Made by a program: the position numbers and the translations under genes. From UBA2206 sp049303905 (GTDB lineage: Bacteria > Patescibacteriota > Minisyncoccia > Moranbacterales > UBA2206): a stretch of DNA of 64,000 bases. Shown piece after piece: positions 1-7,016 of the stretch. Position 1 is the first letter of the stretch, and each line of letters opens with the position of its first letter. The notes beneath the pieces are model-generated. The model was not told where the DNA came from, ran no database searches, and saw only the letters and a program-made list of their open reading frames with translations. The DNA lies in contig JBAQNP010000020.1 of NCBI GenBank assembly GCA_049303905.1, positions 62,001 through 126,000 on the forward strand, in the 5' to 3' direction.

Positions 1-2
1 AG

Positions 3-1007
3 GGATATACGCACGCGGAAAAGGATGAATTTTCTTTGCATGCAGTGGCGCCTTTTGATTTGGAGACTGGCAAAAAAAATGGTGCTAGTGCCAAAAAAAT
101 AACTTTCTCGGATGTTTTTTCTGATTGGATTTGTGAGAAAGCCAGAAAAGATGAAAAGCTTCAGGCGATCACGCCGGCAATGTGCGAAGGTTCCGGTCTT
201 TCGCAATTTCGCAAAATTTTTCCCAAGCGTTTTCATGATGTGGGAATTGCCGAACAACACGCTGTCACTTTTTCTGCGGGGCTTTCTGCTCAGGGCGCCA
301 AACCAGTAGTTTCAATTTATTCTTCGTTTTTACAAAGAGCCTATGATCAAATCATTCATGACGTGGCTTTGGAAAATCTGGATGTGCTTTTTGCCATTGA
401 CAGAGCGGGCGTTGTCGGACCAGATGGCGCCACACACAATGGAAGTTTCGATCTTTCCTTTCTTCGCGCGGTTCCAAATTTGGTCCTTATGACGCCATCC
501 TGCGAAAATGAATGTTTTGCCATGCTCAGTGCCGGATACAAACATAAGGGGCCAGCCGTGGTGCGTTATCCAAGAGGGGGTGGAAGCGGAAAATATAATC
601 AAGAAAAATATAATGCTCTTGAAATTGGCAAAGCAAAAATTGTTCGCGCTGGAAAAGACATTGCAATTTTGTCTTTTGGAATACTCTTAGAAAATTGCAA
701 AAAAACTGCAGAAGTTTTGGATGCGACTTTGGTGGATATGCGATTTGTGAAGCCACTAGATGAAGAAACGCTGAAAAATTTATCCGAGACGCATAAATAT
801 TTTGTCACTATTGAAGACAATGTAATTGCCGGCGGAGCAGGTAGTGCGGTCAATGAATTTATCTTAAAAGAAAATTTGCAAGTTTCAGTTAGAAATTTAG
901 GACTGCCCGACAAATTCCTAGAACACGGAACCCGCGAAGAGCTTCTCAAAGAAATTGGGCTCGACGAAGAGGGGATTTTAGAAGCGGTTAGAATTTTTAT
1001 TTTATAA
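3..1007 (+). CDS. dxs: 1-deoxy-D-xylulose-5-phosphate synthase, 5'-truncated by the window edge
   Basis: Thiamine-diphosphate enzyme that condenses pyruvate and glyceraldehyde 3-phosphate, the first step of the MEP isoprenoid pathway. The frame is open from the window edge (first full codon at base 3), so only about the C-terminal 335 residues are present. Visible are the transketolase-type pyrimidine-binding part with GIAEQHAVTFSAGL (catalytic Glu region), the DRAGVVGPDGATHNGSFD segment typical of DXS, and the C-terminal transketolase domain ending LGLPDKFLEHGTREELL. The gene ends tail-to-tail with the Nudix gene, overlapping it by 11 bp. An isopentenyl-phosphate-kinase-like gene lies at the other end of the window. 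Identity is confident; the true start is outside the window. Confidence 0.95.
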   Translation, partial: GYTHAEKDEFSLHAVAPFDLETGKKNGASAKKITFSDVFSDWICEKARKDEKLQAITPAMCEGSGLSQFRKIFPKRFHDVGIAEQHAVTFSAGLSAQGAKPVVSIYSSFLQRAYDQIIHDVALENLDVLFAIDRAGVVGPDGATHNGSFDLSFLRAVPNLVLMTPSCENECFAMLSAGYKHKGPAVVRYPRGGGSGKYNQEKYNALEIGKAKIVRAGKDIAILSFGILLENCKKTAEVLDATLVDMRFVKPLDEETLKNLSETHKYFVTIEDNVIAGGAGSAVNEFILKENLQVSVRNLGLPDKFLEHGTREELLKEIGLDEEGILEAVRIFIL

Positions 1008-1392
1008 ACCCAAAATGTTTTAGGGCTGGTAAGATATTTGGTGCAAGGTCTTGGGGAAGATTTTCAATATCTAAATAATCCCATTTTCGAATGTCCTCTC
1101 CTGGTGTTATTTCTCCAATTCTCTTGGCTAAAAAGTGAACTAGAATGACATCAAGATTTCCTTCCAGAGTTTCTTTTTTTGTATGGAGCAAGAATGGTTT
1201 TTCATCCAAAATTTCAATATCAATTCCCATTTCTTCTTTAACTTCGCGTCTGGCATTTTCAATTAAATCAGTTTCAAAATTTTCTACTTTTCCCCCGCAA
1301 AATTTCCAGAAAGTCGTGTCGCCGTGTTGATTGAGAAGTACTTTATTATTTTCCACGATTACTGGACCGGAAGCGATAATTATTTTTTGCAT
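997..1392 (-). CDS. Nudix hydrolase
   Basis: A 131-aa single-domain Nudix protein, expected to hydrolyse a nucleoside diphosphate linked to another moiety, with Mg2+ bound by the Nudix box. The box runs from about residue 33 to 57, with GGKVENFE followed by RREVKEEMGI. The spacing between the first Glu and REVKEE is one residue longer than canonical. The C-terminal part (ITPGEDIRKWDYLDIENLP) resembles MutT/ADP-ribose-type members, but the substrate cannot be told from sequence. Its 3' end overlaps dxs tail-to-tail by 11 bp, and the Fic gene lies 14 bp upstream on the same strand. Confidence 0.85.
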   Translation of the reverse strand: MQKIIIASGPVIVENNKVLLNQHGDTTFWKFCGGKVENFETDLIENARREVKEEMGIDIEILDEKPFLLHTKKETLEGNLDVILVHFLAKRIGEITPGEDIRKWDYLDIENLPQDLAPNILPALKHFGFIK

Positions 1393-1406
1393 ATTGTTTT
1401 TGTTAA

Positions 1407-2036
1407 TTATTTTTTAAAATATAATTCTCTAATAGATTCTTCAATTGCCTCTCTGATTATTTTTTCTAATTTTAAATAATTATGATCATCCGCGAGTTGC
1501 AAGGCCTTGATATAATTATTTCTTCCAGAAATTGTTTCGACTTTCAACTCAACTGGTGGTAAATTTAGATTAAGCAAAATGACATTGTTTAGCAATCTGC
1601 CGAGTCTGCCATTGTAATCTTGAAATGGATGAATCCAAGAAAATCTATGATGTGCCCAAGCGATCAAAAAAATCAGTTCATCGAAAAATTTATTGTCATC
1701 AATTTTTGGTAGATGTTTTATCCTTATTTGCAGGTCTTGAGTAAATTCAAGCATGAGTTGCGGTACTAAATAAAATTTCGGCGGAATATGTTTTGAAACC
1801 TTGACCTCAATGTTCCGATATCGGCCACCCATTTTTGGGAAAATCCAACCGAAGCCAATTTTGTGAATTTGTTTTATAAATTCCGGTGTGAGGGGCAAAT
1901 TGCCTTTCTCGTTTTTTTGCAAAACAAAATCCCACGCCTTTTTTATCCCTTCAATTTCTAAAGGAATTAATTTAGAGCGCGGGATGATGCCGAAGGCTGT
2001 TTCTTTGTAACTAGTTTCGCCTCTGCGTTTTTTCAT
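1407..2036 (-). CDS. Fic domain protein (putative AMP/UMP-transferase)
   Basis: A 209-aa Fic protein. The Fic motif HPFQDYNGRLGR is at residues 136-147; the usual HPFxDGNGRxxR carries Tyr in place of the first Gly, but the catalytic His136, Asn142 and both Arg remain. The substrate flap GGRYRNIEVKVSKHIPPKF precedes it (about residues 70-88). Fic enzymes usually transfer AMP to a protein hydroxyl. I see no clear inhibitory (S/T)xxxE(G/N) helix in the protein; TSYKET near the N terminus is only a partial match. A 58-aa gene ends 10 bp upstream on the same strand and could be a partner or antitoxin. Function is inferred from the motif. Confidence 0.88.
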   Translation of the reverse strand: MKKRRGETSYKETAFGIIPRSKLIPLEIEGIKKAWDFVLQKNEKGNLPLTPEFIKQIHKIGFGWIFPKMGGRYRNIEVKVSKHIPPKFYLVPQLMLEFTQDLQIRIKHLPKIDDNKFFDELIFLIAWAHHRFSWIHPFQDYNGRLGRLLNNVILLNLNLPPVELKVETISGRNNYIKALQLADDHNYLKLEKIIREAIEESIRELYFKK

Positions 2037-2046
2037 TATATTTAAG

Positions 2047-2223
2047 TTAGGCTTTTTGCAGAACTTTTTTTACCATTTTTTGCGTTACTTCTGGATTCTC
2101 GCTTTTAGTTGTTCGATAAACCATTTTATTTATAAACATACCAAAATAATCCTGACGCATCTTGCTTTTCGCCGGTGATTTTTGAAAACTTTTTAAAATT
2201 TGAATCATTTGTTGTTTTGACAT
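2047..2223 (-). CDS. small protein upstream of Fic (possible partner)
   Basis: A 58-aa basic, helical protein (begins MSKQQMIQILKSFQKSPAKS, ends KKVLQKA) on the same strand as the Fic gene, 10 bp before its start codon. It has no family signature I recognise. Position and size fit a small antitoxin or regulatory partner of Fic, but it does not show the canonical FicA/AntF inhibitory motif. The tight spacing argues for co-transcription. Coding status is moderately supported: there is one open frame with an ATG start and Lys/Gln-rich composition. Confidence 0.55.
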   Translation of the reverse strand: MSKQQMIQILKSFQKSPAKSKMRQDYFGMFINKMVYRTTKSENPEVTQKMVKKVLQKA

Positions 2224-2269
2224 ATTCTAAGATTAGCATAATTAGCTTGTTTTGTCCACTTTCGGGAGG

Positions 2270-3892
2270 TCATAAATTTTTCACCATATAGCTATCTTTC
2301 AACTTATATCCTAATTTTCGATAATATCCACGCACGCCGACGCCTGAAATTACTACAATTTTATCAAGACGGAATTCTTTTTTGGCTATTTTTTCAGCCT
2401 CTAGGATTAGTTTTTTTCCAAGGCCGATGTGTTGAGGAGAGAGCGTATCTTTTTGATTGATCTGATTCATTTTGCCATAAGTATGTACTTCCCTTATTAT
2501 GGCAGAATTTTTCAGAACATTCGGGACTATACTTTTTTCGTTATTTATTCTTAGGCGTAAAAGCGCAAAAAGTTTAGACCTCACCCCAGCCCTCTCCTTA
2601 TTAAGGAGAGGGAGCGTTGAATACTCCAGGAATATTTCTTGGCCATCGCTAGCAGGATAATCAATACGATTTAGAATTATTTTTTCTTTGAGATTATAAT
2701 CCGAACGAACTTCGCGACAACGAATGCAAGGACAGGTGGATTTTTTGGCAATTAGTTGGCGAAGATTAGAAATCTTTGGTCCGGCGATGATGGAACTTTC
2801 TGGCACATCGCGCACTAGGCGAGAGATGCGAACATAAGGTGGAATGATTTCATTTTTGACACGCAGGATAAATTTTTCAAAACTTTTGTCGGTGAGGGCT
2901 TTATATTTTCCAGCTTTCCATATTTTATACAGTGGACTTTGACGGATAACGACAGTCGGATAAATCTTGAGCATATCTGGTTGGAAAGAGGAACTACTAA
3001 AAAGTTCTTGAAACATTTGAAAATCTTTTTTGATGCTAGAGCCAAGTAGCCCTGGCATAATATGATAGTTAATTTTGAAACCAAAATCTTTGAGCAGTTT
3101 TGTAGCTGTGACAGTTTTTTGAACGTTGTGTCCGCGTTTATTTTTTTCTAATACATCATTAAAAATACTTTGCACGCCAAGTTCAACTCGAGTGCATCCA
3201 AGATTTCTAAAATTAATTAGTTCCTCTACATTGATATAATCCGGTCGCGTTTCTAGTGTTAGCCCAACTATTCTATGCTTAGCCGTCTCATTCTTCCTTT
3301 GCTCTGTTTTTAAATTTTTTTCGGTTTTGTTATATGTTTCATGTTTCATGTTGCATGACTTAGGGTAGTCATTGCAAGCCCGAAAACAGTCTAAGATAAA
3401 TTTATTCTGGTAGGCTTTTGGCAAATAGGAAAAGGTTCCGCCCATTACGATTAATTCAATCTTGTCAGTTTTGTGACCATTAAGTTCGAGAGCGTGAATT
3501 CTTCTTTGTACTTGAAGATAGGGATCAAACTTTGCGGAAATGGCGCGCATCACAGCTGGTTCATTTGAAAGATAGCTTTTAGGCATTTCTTTTTCGGTGG
3601 GGCAATAGATGCATTTTCCTGGACAAGGATAACTTTTAGTAAGCACTGCCACCACGGCTACACCAGAATCAGTGCGAATTTTTTTGCTAAAAAGACAATT
3701 TTCTAAATCCGGATTACGTTTGATTTTTTTCTCGAGAATCATTTTTTCATAAAGTTCGCGAATATCAGCATTGGTTGGAAGGGGTAATCCCAGCTCCTTG
3801 CAAATCTCTTTTTTCCGTTTCAAAAAAAGCGCAGGACTGGAAATCTTGGTTTGGGTTGCTAGTTTTATGAAATTGTCATAGGATTTAAGCAT
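2270..3892 (-). CDS. Elp3-like radical SAM / GNAT tRNA-modifying enzyme
   Basis: Elp3-family enzyme that installs a carboxymethyl-type group on C5 of wobble uridine in tRNA using SAM and acetyl-CoA. The radical-SAM cysteines lie in CPGKCIYC (residues 90, 94 and 97 from the chosen start). The C terminus is a GNAT acetyl-CoA domain (GLGKKLILEAEK followed by GVRGYYRKLGY). I chose the ATG at 3892 (MLKSYDNF); the 20 extra codons upstream lie inside a long hairpin repeat. Two insertions interrupt the family pattern: a lysine-rich stretch at about 3300-3360 containing a TTTCATGTTTCATG repeat, and a palindrome at 2579-2613 translated as PLLNKERAGVRSK. It is divergent from a Trm9-like methyltransferase, the expected next enzyme for mcm5U. 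Confidence 0.9.
   Translation of the reverse strand: MLKSYDNFIKLATQTKISSPALFLKRKKEICKELGLPLPTNADIRELYEKMILEKKIKRNPDLENCLFSKKIRTDSGVAVVAVLTKSYPCPGKCIYCPTEKEMPKSYLSNEPAVMRAISAKFDPYLQVQRRIHALELNGHKTDKIELIVMGGTFSYLPKAYQNKFILDCFRACNDYPKSCNMKHETYNKTEKNLKTEQRKNETAKHRIVGLTLETRPDYINVEELINFRNLGCTRVELGVQSIFNDVLEKNKRGHNVQKTVTATKLLKDFGFKINYHIMPGLLGSSIKKDFQMFQELFSSSSFQPDMLKIYPTVVIRQSPLYKIWKAGKYKALTDKSFEKFILRVKNEIIPPYVRISRLVRDVPESSIIAGPKISNLRQLIAKKSTCPCIRCREVRSDYNLKEKIILNRIDYPASDGQEIFLEYSTLPLLNKERAGVRSKLFALLRLRINNEKSIVPNVLKNSAIIREVHTYGKMNQINQKDTLSPQHIGLGKKLILEAEKIAKKEFRLDKIVVISGVGVRGYYRKLGYKLKDSYMVKNL
2579..2613. repeat. REP-like palindrome inserted in frame in the Elp3 gene
   Basis: The sequence CTCTCCTTATTAAGGAGAG forms a perfect palindrome with GC-rich flanks (CCTCACCCCAGC). 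It lies within the Elp3 coding sequence between the radical-SAM and GNAT parts and keeps the frame open. Its composition differs from the AT-rich surroundings. Confidence 0.7.
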
Positions 3893-3910
3893 GGGGGTGG
3901 GGTGGGTGAA

Positions 3911-4053
3911 TTTAATTTTTGTAATTTGGAAAAAATAAACTTGAACGCGCATTTTTTTGCTAAAATTTTTCTAAGTCAACGGCTGGTACGAAAAATTTTA
4001 GAAAAAATCCGCATTCTTCGAACAACAATTTTTTCCAAATTACAAAAATTAAA
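3911..4053. repeat. long hairpin repeat with CAACGGC cap, copy A
   Basis: The outer arms 3911-3936 and 4028-4053 are perfect 26-bp inverted repeats. An inner 11-bp perfect stem (3961-3971 with 3990-4000) closes an 18-nt loop containing CAACGGCTGGTACGAAA. A second element with a different stem but almost the same cap lies at 53760-53894. The element sits between the divergent Elp3 and methyltransferase genes and supplies the spurious upstream extension of the Elp3 frame. Confidence 0.8.
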
Positions 4054-4104
4054 TTAACAATAGAGAGGGAGAGGAGAAAATTTTAATCATTCAATTTATT
4101 TATT

Positions 4105-4770
4105 ATGGAAATGGAAGATAAAATTTTAAAAGATATTGAGAATGGCTATAATATGATGGCGGATAAATTTTCCGGTACTCGGAAGCATTTTTGGCCGGGT
4201 TTTGATTTTATTTTAGAAAATATTAAAAATGGGGATAAAATTTTGGATTTTGGCTGTGGCAACGGACGTTTTTTGGAAATGATTAAAGATAGTAATCTTG
4301 AATATTTTGGCGTGGATGTTTCACAAAAACTGATTGATATCGCCAAGGAGAAATATGCAAAAAATGGGGTCAGTTTTCAAAAAATATCCAGTTCGGACAG
4401 TCTACCATTTCCTGACAATTTTTTCAACAGTGTCGTGTCTATTTCAGTTTTTCATCATTTTCCTTCTGGGCACGCGCAAAAGATGGCCAAAGAAATTTAT
4501 CGCGTGACGGCGCCGGGAGGAATAATCATAATCAGCGTTTGGAATTTATGGCAAAATAAATATTGGAAATATTGGATAAGTCTAAAAGCCATTTGGAAAA
4601 AAGATATTATTATCCCTTTTAGAAACAATCAAGGCGAAATTTTCAATCGCTTTCATCATATGTTTAGAAAAAAAGAACTGGAAAAGCTTTTTGGGCAAGT
4701 CGGTTTCCAAATTGAAAAATCTCTTGTGCTTAACAAGAAGAACATTATTATAATAGGTAAGAAAATATAA
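4105..4770 (+). CDS. class I SAM methyltransferase, Trm9/ALKBH8-like
   Basis: A 221-aa Rossmann methyltransferase. Motif I is ILDFGCGNGRFLEM (about residues 46-59), the acidic end of strand 2 is in YFGVDVS, and a SVFHHFPSG segment follows. The C-terminal NRFHHMFRKKELEKLF resembles the Trm9/ALKBH8 tail that recognises tRNA wobble uridine. Those enzymes methylate cm5U to mcm5U. The gene stands head-to-head with the Elp3-like enzyme that would make the precursor, which supports the assignment but does not prove it. It could otherwise be a generic Methyltransf_11 protein. Confidence 0.8.
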   Translation: MEMEDKILKDIENGYNMMADKFSGTRKHFWPGFDFILENIKNGDKILDFGCGNGRFLEMIKDSNLEYFGVDVSQKLIDIAKEKYAKNGVSFQKISSSDSLPFPDNFFNSVVSISVFHHFPSGHAQKMAKEIYRVTAPGGIIIISVWNLWQNKYWKYWISLKAIWKKDIIIPFRNNQGEIFNRFHHMFRKKELEKLFGQVGFQIEKSLVLNKKNIIIIGKKI

Positions 4771-4776
4771 CTTTTG

Positions 4777-4860
4777 TGCCTCGAGAGAGACTCGAACTCT
4801 CAAGGGATTGCTCCCACGCGATTTTGAGTCGCGCGCGTATACCAATTCCGCCATCGAGGC
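4777..4860 (-). tRNA. tRNA-Leu (CAA)
   Basis: The minus strand folds into a class II tRNA. Acceptor GCCTCGA pairs with TCGAGGC, the anticodon loop CTCAAAA carries CAA, there is a long variable arm, and the T arm has GTTCGAGTC. The 3' end reads discriminator A then CA, so a complete CCA is not encoded. Confidence 0.93.
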
Positions 4861-4874
4861 TTATTTATATTATT

Positions 4875-4903
4875 TTGTATTTGTCTACCTTTTATAGTAT
4901 AAT
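4875..4903 (+). promoter_or_regulatory. putative promoter of parA-parB
   Basis: TTGTAT and TATAAT are separated by 17 bp, and the predicted start site is about 7 bp before the parA ATG. Confidence 0.55.
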
Positions 4904-4916
4904 AGACCTATAGATT

Positions 4917-5708
4917 ATGGCAAAGATTATTTCATTAGTCAACCAAAAAGGCGGAGTGGGTAAAACCACCTCAGCCATCAACCTTGCGACCTATTTGGCG
5001 GAGCTGGGTAAGTTTGTTTTGCTTGTGGATCTTGACCCGCAAGGCAATGCTTCTTCGGGGTTAGGATTGAATGTCAGAGAAATTGAAAAAAGTCTCTATC
5101 ATTCAATGATACTTGGAGAGCATCCGTCGAAAATAATTATGCGTACTGAAACTTTCGGCCATGATTTGATTCCTGCTTCACAAGATTTGGCCGGAGCGGG
5201 AATTGAGTTGGTTCATTTGGATAATAGAGAATTTCGACTGTATAATGTTCTGCGAGAAATTAGAACTAATTATGACTACATTATAATTGATTCTCCACCT
5301 AGTCTTGGACTTCTCACAATTAATGGTCTAGTAGCGAGCGACGAAATAATTATTCCTGTGCAAACTGAATATTTTGCTCTCGAGGGACTTAGTCAACTTT
5401 TAAACACAATTAATCTAATCAGAGAAAATCTTCAACCGCAACTCAAAATCATGGGAGCGCTTCTCACTATGTATGACAAGAGAAATCGTTTAGCGCGCCA
5501 AGTAGTCAAAGAAGTGCAAGATCATTTTCCGGGACATGTTTTTGATAGTGTTATTCCTCGTTCAATTCGTTTAGCAGAAGCACCAGGATTCGGAAAATCA
5601 ATTCTTAGTTTTGATTCGCTTTCCAAAGGTGCGCGGGCTTACAAGAATTTAGCCAGAGAAATTATTGAATTGGATAAAAATAATAATAAAAAAGATTTTT
5701 CAGTTTAA
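4917..5708 (+). CDS. parA: ParA/Soj chromosome partitioning ATPase
   Basis: A 263-aa MinD/ParA-type ATPase. The deviant Walker A KGGVGKTT is at residues 11-18, followed by DLDPQGNASSGLG and the Walker B region YIIIDSPPSLGLL. It is expected to bind the nucleoid non-specifically and drive segregation of ParB-bound origin regions. It lies directly upstream of parB, with a palindromic GC-rich repeat in the 111-bp gap. Length and motif spacing match Soj proteins. Confidence 0.95.
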   Translation: MAKIISLVNQKGGVGKTTSAINLATYLAELGKFVLLVDLDPQGNASSGLGLNVREIEKSLYHSMILGEHPSKIIMRTETFGHDLIPASQDLAGAGIELVHLDNREFRLYNVLREIRTNYDYIIIDSPPSLGLLTINGLVASDEIIIPVQTEYFALEGLSQLLNTINLIRENLQPQLKIMGALLTMYDKRNRLARQVVKEVQDHFPGHVFDSVIPRSIRLAEAPGFGKSILSFDSLSKGARAYKNLAREIIELDKNNNKKDFSV

Positions 5709-5721
5709 GCTTTACGAATTA

Positions 5722-5763
5722 CCCGCCTCGCGTCGACGAGCGTCTCCGCGAGTTGAGGCGGGC
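5722..5763. repeat. GC-rich palindromic element, copy 1 (intergenic)
   Basis: An imperfect 42-bp palindrome starts CCCGCCTCGCGTCGACGAG and ends GTTGAGGCGGG between parA and parB. Related copies lie inside coding sequence at 16123-16168 and 16315-16358. It is flanked by ACGAATT-type repeats. Confidence 0.8.
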
Positions 5764-5819
5764 GAATTTATACGAATTTACAAATAATTTGGTAATTAAA
5801 ATATTTTAAAATAAAAATT

Positions 5820-6722
5820 ATGGTTCAGAATTATGGCTTAGGTCGAGGATTGTCATCACTCATTCCTCAAAAATCAAAAAAAATCGATAAGCCAGCGGAA
5901 GATTTCAATTATTTTGGCGCTTCTGGCAAACCAATTTCAAATGTTTCGCAGGAGAAAAATGAAATCTCCGAAATTGAAATTTCAAAAATTGTGCCCAATC
6001 CCTACCAACCGCGAACGGTTTTTGATGAAATAAAACTTCAAGAATTAGCTGATTCAATAAAAGAGCATGGAATCATCCAACCGATTGTGGTGAGTAAATC
6101 TGGTGGACAATACCAAATTATCGCTGGAGAAAGACGATTTCAAGCGGCTAAAATTGCCGGGCTTAATGTTGTGCCGGTAATTTTTCGAGAAACAAATGAT
6201 CAACAAAAATTGGAATTAGCAATTATCGAAAATATTCAACGTCAAGATCTAAATTCAATTGAAGAAGCAAAGTCATACTTGAAACTTACCAATGAATTTA
6301 GTCTCACTCAAGAAGAGGTTGCCAAAAAATTAGGAAAAAATCGAAGTTCAGTAGCCAATAAAGTTCGACTTTTGAATTTGCCAATTGAAATTCAAAAAGC
6401 TCTAATAGAGGGAAAAATTACGGAAGGGCATTGTAAGTTGCTCTTGGCTATTCCTAATCCAGAAAAACAAAGAGCTTTTTATGAGCTCATAATTAAAAAT
6501 GGTTTGACTGTGCGTCAAACGGAAGACAAGACCAAAGAAGTGACCGTTCACTCTCACAAAAGGAATATTATTGTTGATCCGGAAACCAAGAGTCTGGAAG
6601 ATGAGCTCATTGGAATTCTTGGCACTAAGGTAAAAATCAAAAAATCCGGTGGCGGTGGGCAGATTGTGATTGAATATTATTCCAAAGAAGAATTGAATAA
6701 TATTTTAGGGAAGATAAAATAA
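5820..6722 (+). CDS. parB: ParB/Spo0J chromosome partitioning protein
   Basis: A 300-aa ParB. The N-terminal ParB/sulfiredoxin-like CTPase domain includes VPNPYQPRTVFDE and the nucleotide-binding AGERRFQAAK. The helix-turn-helix follows (LTQEEVAKKLGKNRSSVANKVRLL), then a C-terminal dimerisation region. It would load at parS sites and work with the adjacent ParA. No convincing parS site was found by eye nearby. It ends 4 bp before a small membrane-protein gene. Confidence 0.95.
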   Translation: MVQNYGLGRGLSSLIPQKSKKIDKPAEDFNYFGASGKPISNVSQEKNEISEIEISKIVPNPYQPRTVFDEIKLQELADSIKEHGIIQPIVVSKSGGQYQIIAGERRFQAAKIAGLNVVPVIFRETNDQQKLELAIIENIQRQDLNSIEEAKSYLKLTNEFSLTQEEVAKKLGKNRSSVANKVRLLNLPIEIQKALIEGKITEGHCKLLLAIPNPEKQRAFYELIIKNGLTVRQTEDKTKEVTVHSHKRNIIVDPETKSLEDELIGILGTKVKIKKSGGGGQIVIEYYSKEELNNILGKIK

Positions 6723-6726
6723 TTTG

Positions 6727-6915
6727 ATGTTTGAAAAAATTATTCAAGTAGGTGTTGAATTTTATGAAAAAGTTATTGGTGTATATTGGCCGGCTTATTT
6801 TTCGTGGCTGACAAAAAAATTAAGTGGAGTAGAACCATTTTTTGTGCTTTCCGTTTCAATTTTTTTGATTTTCGCTCTAGTAATTTATGCTTGGTTTCGC
6901 AATCGCGACGCTTGA
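6727..6915 (+). CDS. small single-pass membrane protein
   Basis: A 62-aa protein with one strongly hydrophobic segment (FFVLSVSIFLIFALVIYAWF, about residues 38-57) near the C terminus and an amphipathic N-terminal half. It follows parB by 4 bp and ends before a bidirectional terminator, so it is probably the last gene of the par operon. I do not recognise the family. Confidence 0.6.
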   Translation: MFEKIIQVGVEFYEKVIGVYWPAYFSWLTKKLSGVEPFFVLSVSIFLIFALVIYAWFRNRDA

Positions 6916-6960
6916 ATTTTTAATTACATATTTAATTACGTAATTAAATGATAATTATAA

Positions 6961-6985
6961 AATCCGCTTTGGGGCGGATTTTTTT
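6961..6985. terminator. intrinsic terminator after the par operon
   Basis: AATCCGC and GCGGATT form the stem, followed by T residues. It lies between the convergent par operon and relA/spoT and may serve both strands. Confidence 0.8.
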
Positions 6986-7016
6986 GAAAATTGAAAATTA
7001 GAAATTGAAAATTTTT

